Shown: positions 62,343 through 64,000 of the stretch, in pieces
How the letters are laid out: the number at the start of each line of letters is the position of its first letter
Numbering within the stretch: the first letter of the stretch is position 1
From: Calliopsis andreniformis
Taxonomy: Eukaryota > Arthropoda > Insecta > Hymenoptera > Andrenidae
Length of the DNA stretch: 64,000 nt
Direction of reading: 5' to 3'
Assembly: GCF_051401765.1 (NCBI RefSeq)
Contig: NC_135071.1
Location: forward strand, 12,874,961-12,938,960
Position numbers and translations under genes: made by a program
Notes under the pieces: generated by a model
Told to the model about the DNA's origin: nothing
Database searches by the model: none
What the model saw: only the letters and a program-made list of their open reading frames with translations

Positions 62343-62617
62343 GGGTTACGTACACGGTTGCTGACCCCCTGCAATGATTGACCTTTCCCCTGAAAAGGTA
62401 GGAAATGTAATTGGTATTATATTCACTGCTTTTTTAATGACAGTGCTTGTAATTGTTTGAAGGAACTGAAGAATTATTTGAAAGAAGTTTATAATTCCCT
62501 TCGAAGTAATTTCGAACTAGGGTAACGCATACACTTGCTGACCCCTATACAATGATTGATCCTGTGCTTGAAAAAATAGAAAATGTAATGAGTATTCTAT
62601 TTACTCCTTTTTTATGA
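62343..62617. repeat. Diverged tandem duplication, spacing about 177 bp
   Basis: AGGGTTACGTACACGGTTGC at 62,343 and AGGGTAACGCATACACTTGC at 62,519 each begin a segment of about 95 bp. Both continue TGACCCC, AATGATTGA, GAAAATGTAAT-like and ATTYACTSCTTTTTTA blocks. Confidence 0.65.
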
Positions 62618-63149
62618 AGGGTTCGATCATTCTATGGGAGTTAACTATACGTTTCTCTAGTTTAAAATTATTTCGAAGGGAAGAACTATAAAGTTCTTTT
62701 ATATAATTGTTCAGTACATTGAAGTAATTGCGAGAGTTGTCATCCGACATTTTTTAGCAAACCAAAGTGAGATTTTACGAGCATGAGAACCACTATAATG
62801 ATTCCCACAATAGAAATTCGCCAGTGAACAGCGAGCCTACATCGAGGAAATACTGTATCGGAGTAGCGTGAGTTTTTACAGCCGGCGTCGCGCGTGCACA
62901 CGTTGCGCCGGTTCATTGAAGAGGGGACGATAGCTCGGTTTCTTCGTTTCCGTAAACGGCGCGGCTTCTTGCTACGCGTGAACTTCCTGAGCGTTGCTGA
63001 GTGTCTTCTTGCAGTGTAAATAAAGGAGGTTGTATTGTGTAGAGTCTCTGGAGACAATGCAGTTCTGATTGGTTTCAGAGACCATCTTCTGATCTCTGAA
63101 TAACACAGGGTGAAAGACAGATTGAAAGTGACGTTTGTGTTTATGAGTA
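62618..63149. other. Sequence without a recognisable gene
   Basis: Mixed composition with a GC-rich patch at about 62,820-62,990. Open frames here carry no domain or signal that I recognise. Confidence 0.4.
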
Positions 63150-63382
63150 CAGTAAAACCTCGAGTAATTGGGCCTCGATTACTTCTGGTCTTTTTTATTC
63201 AGAGTTACGTTTATGTACTCGGGACAGTGATCATAAGAGTGCAGTAGAATATGAATTAAGACTTGAATTATGGAAGTAATTAATAGTAGTCTACTGTAAA
63301 TAATAAAAATAGTTATCGATGAGATGTCTCATGTTTGGCATTTGTATAATGTCAGTTAATCGAGATATTCGAGATCCTACTG
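63150..63382. mobile_element. pogo/Tigger-like miniature element
   Basis: The left end CAGTAAAACCTCGAGTAATT follows a TA. The right end, read inverted, is CAGTAGGATCTCGAATATCT and continues CGATTAACTG. The CAGTARNACCTCGA terminal motif is characteristic of pogo/Tigger elements. At 233 bp and with no open frame it would be non-autonomous. The right TA flank is not intact. Confidence 0.6.
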
Positions 63383-64000
63383 TCTATCTATTGTTTGTGT
63401 ACTAGGTGCAGGGTTGGCTCGATGCAAGCTGGAGTAAACTCATGTTTTTTGAAGTTCTGCACTTGAGAGGCAGATTAATCCAGGTCTATTTTTTGAAAAT
63501 TCAAATTTATATGCTACCTTACTGCTTCGCTTTCTATAAATATTGCGAGAATTGTTTGGAGTGAGTTAAACTTGTTTTCTTGTCTTCGCTTTGACGTTTT
63601 TTCTGCAAAGAGAGCGAGATGTCAACAGTTGGGTTCGAGAATCAAGTCTTGTACGTTCTATAAGCTTGTTAGTGATAACTGGTGAATTTGTAGTGAAAAA
63701 ATACTGCACTGTGTGTTTAAAAGTCTAAATGTTAGCTCGTTTTTAGAACTTCTAGAAATTCAAAAATATGACTATAGTTACTTTGTTATATCCTCTTCGA
63801 GGATAGGCAAAGATGTGTTTTGTAATGTTATAAAACATGTGTTTAATAAATTGAATATTGAACATAAAATTCGCAATAGGAAAGTAAGAAATTTCATCAT
63901 ATGATTAACTAATTTGAATGCCTCGATTTTTAAACAATTTTATGATTCACACTTGTAGATATAATAGAGCGATGTAAATAAAATATAGTATAAATTTTGT
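63383..64000. other. Right-edge sequence
   Basis: AT-rich, no gene supported. If the 61.9-62.3 kb region is a first exon, this would be intron. Confidence 0.4.

Noticed and set aside
1..64000. tRNA, rRNA or CRISPR features
   Set aside because: Scanned by eye for tRNA B-box-like sequence and for regularly spaced direct repeats with unique spacers. None was convincing; the tandem arrays have no spacers.

Overview
This is a eukaryotic nuclear window, AT-rich, with intron-split genes, GT/AG splice sites and dispersed inverted-repeat mobile elements. The gene set points to an insect: annexin B9, tetraspanin 2A, a calumenin/reticulocalbin protein and a secreted cuticle-type protein. I infer a hymenopteran (bee, ant or wasp) from the overall feel of the proteins and repeats, but the sequence alone does not fix the species. 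I assembled gene models by hand. Exons were joined only where splice phase and family alignment agreed, and total coding lengths divide by three in every complete model.

Left block (1-8.7 kb), densely packed: the last exon of bystin (+), RNase H2 subunit B (-), annexin B9 (+) and little elongation complex subunit 2, ICE2/NARG2 (-). Middle block (8.7-24.9 kb): a 16 kb stretch with no gene I can support. It is rich in repeats: foldback elements, an AGACGT-rich block, and 68-bp and 162-bp tandem repeats. At 24.9-32.8 kb lies an eight-exon gene for a secreted 963-residue Ser/Thr/Pro-rich protein with a recurring module. Foldback elements sit in its introns and just 3' of its stop.

Right-centre block (34.7-46.0 kb): tetraspanin 2A (-), with a 29-codon first exon recovered by hand; a calumenin-type ER calcium protein ending HDEF (+); a small secreted cysteine-rich, probably GPI-anchored protein (+); and DNAJC14 (+). 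A decayed reading frame of unknown origin lies at 46.9-47.6 kb (-). Housekeeping block (48.9-57.4 kb): POLE4 (-), OTUB1 (+), BORCS7 (-), TMEM170A (+) and UFL1 (-), arranged as alternating divergent and convergent pairs.

Right end (57.4-64 kb): no confident coding gene. It holds a long imperfect inverted repeat at 61.1-61.8 kb (about 300-bp arms), a CpG-rich probable promoter/5' exon at about 61.9-62.3 kb, a diverged tandem duplication and a pogo-like miniature element. The genes do not form one pathway. Most are conserved housekeeping genes for ribosome assembly, genome maintenance, snRNA transcription, chaperoning, ubiquitin/UFM1 control and lysosome positioning. The most unusual material is the set of hairpin-forming elements and the decayed frame at 47 kb. 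I found no CRISPR array, tRNA or rRNA gene.
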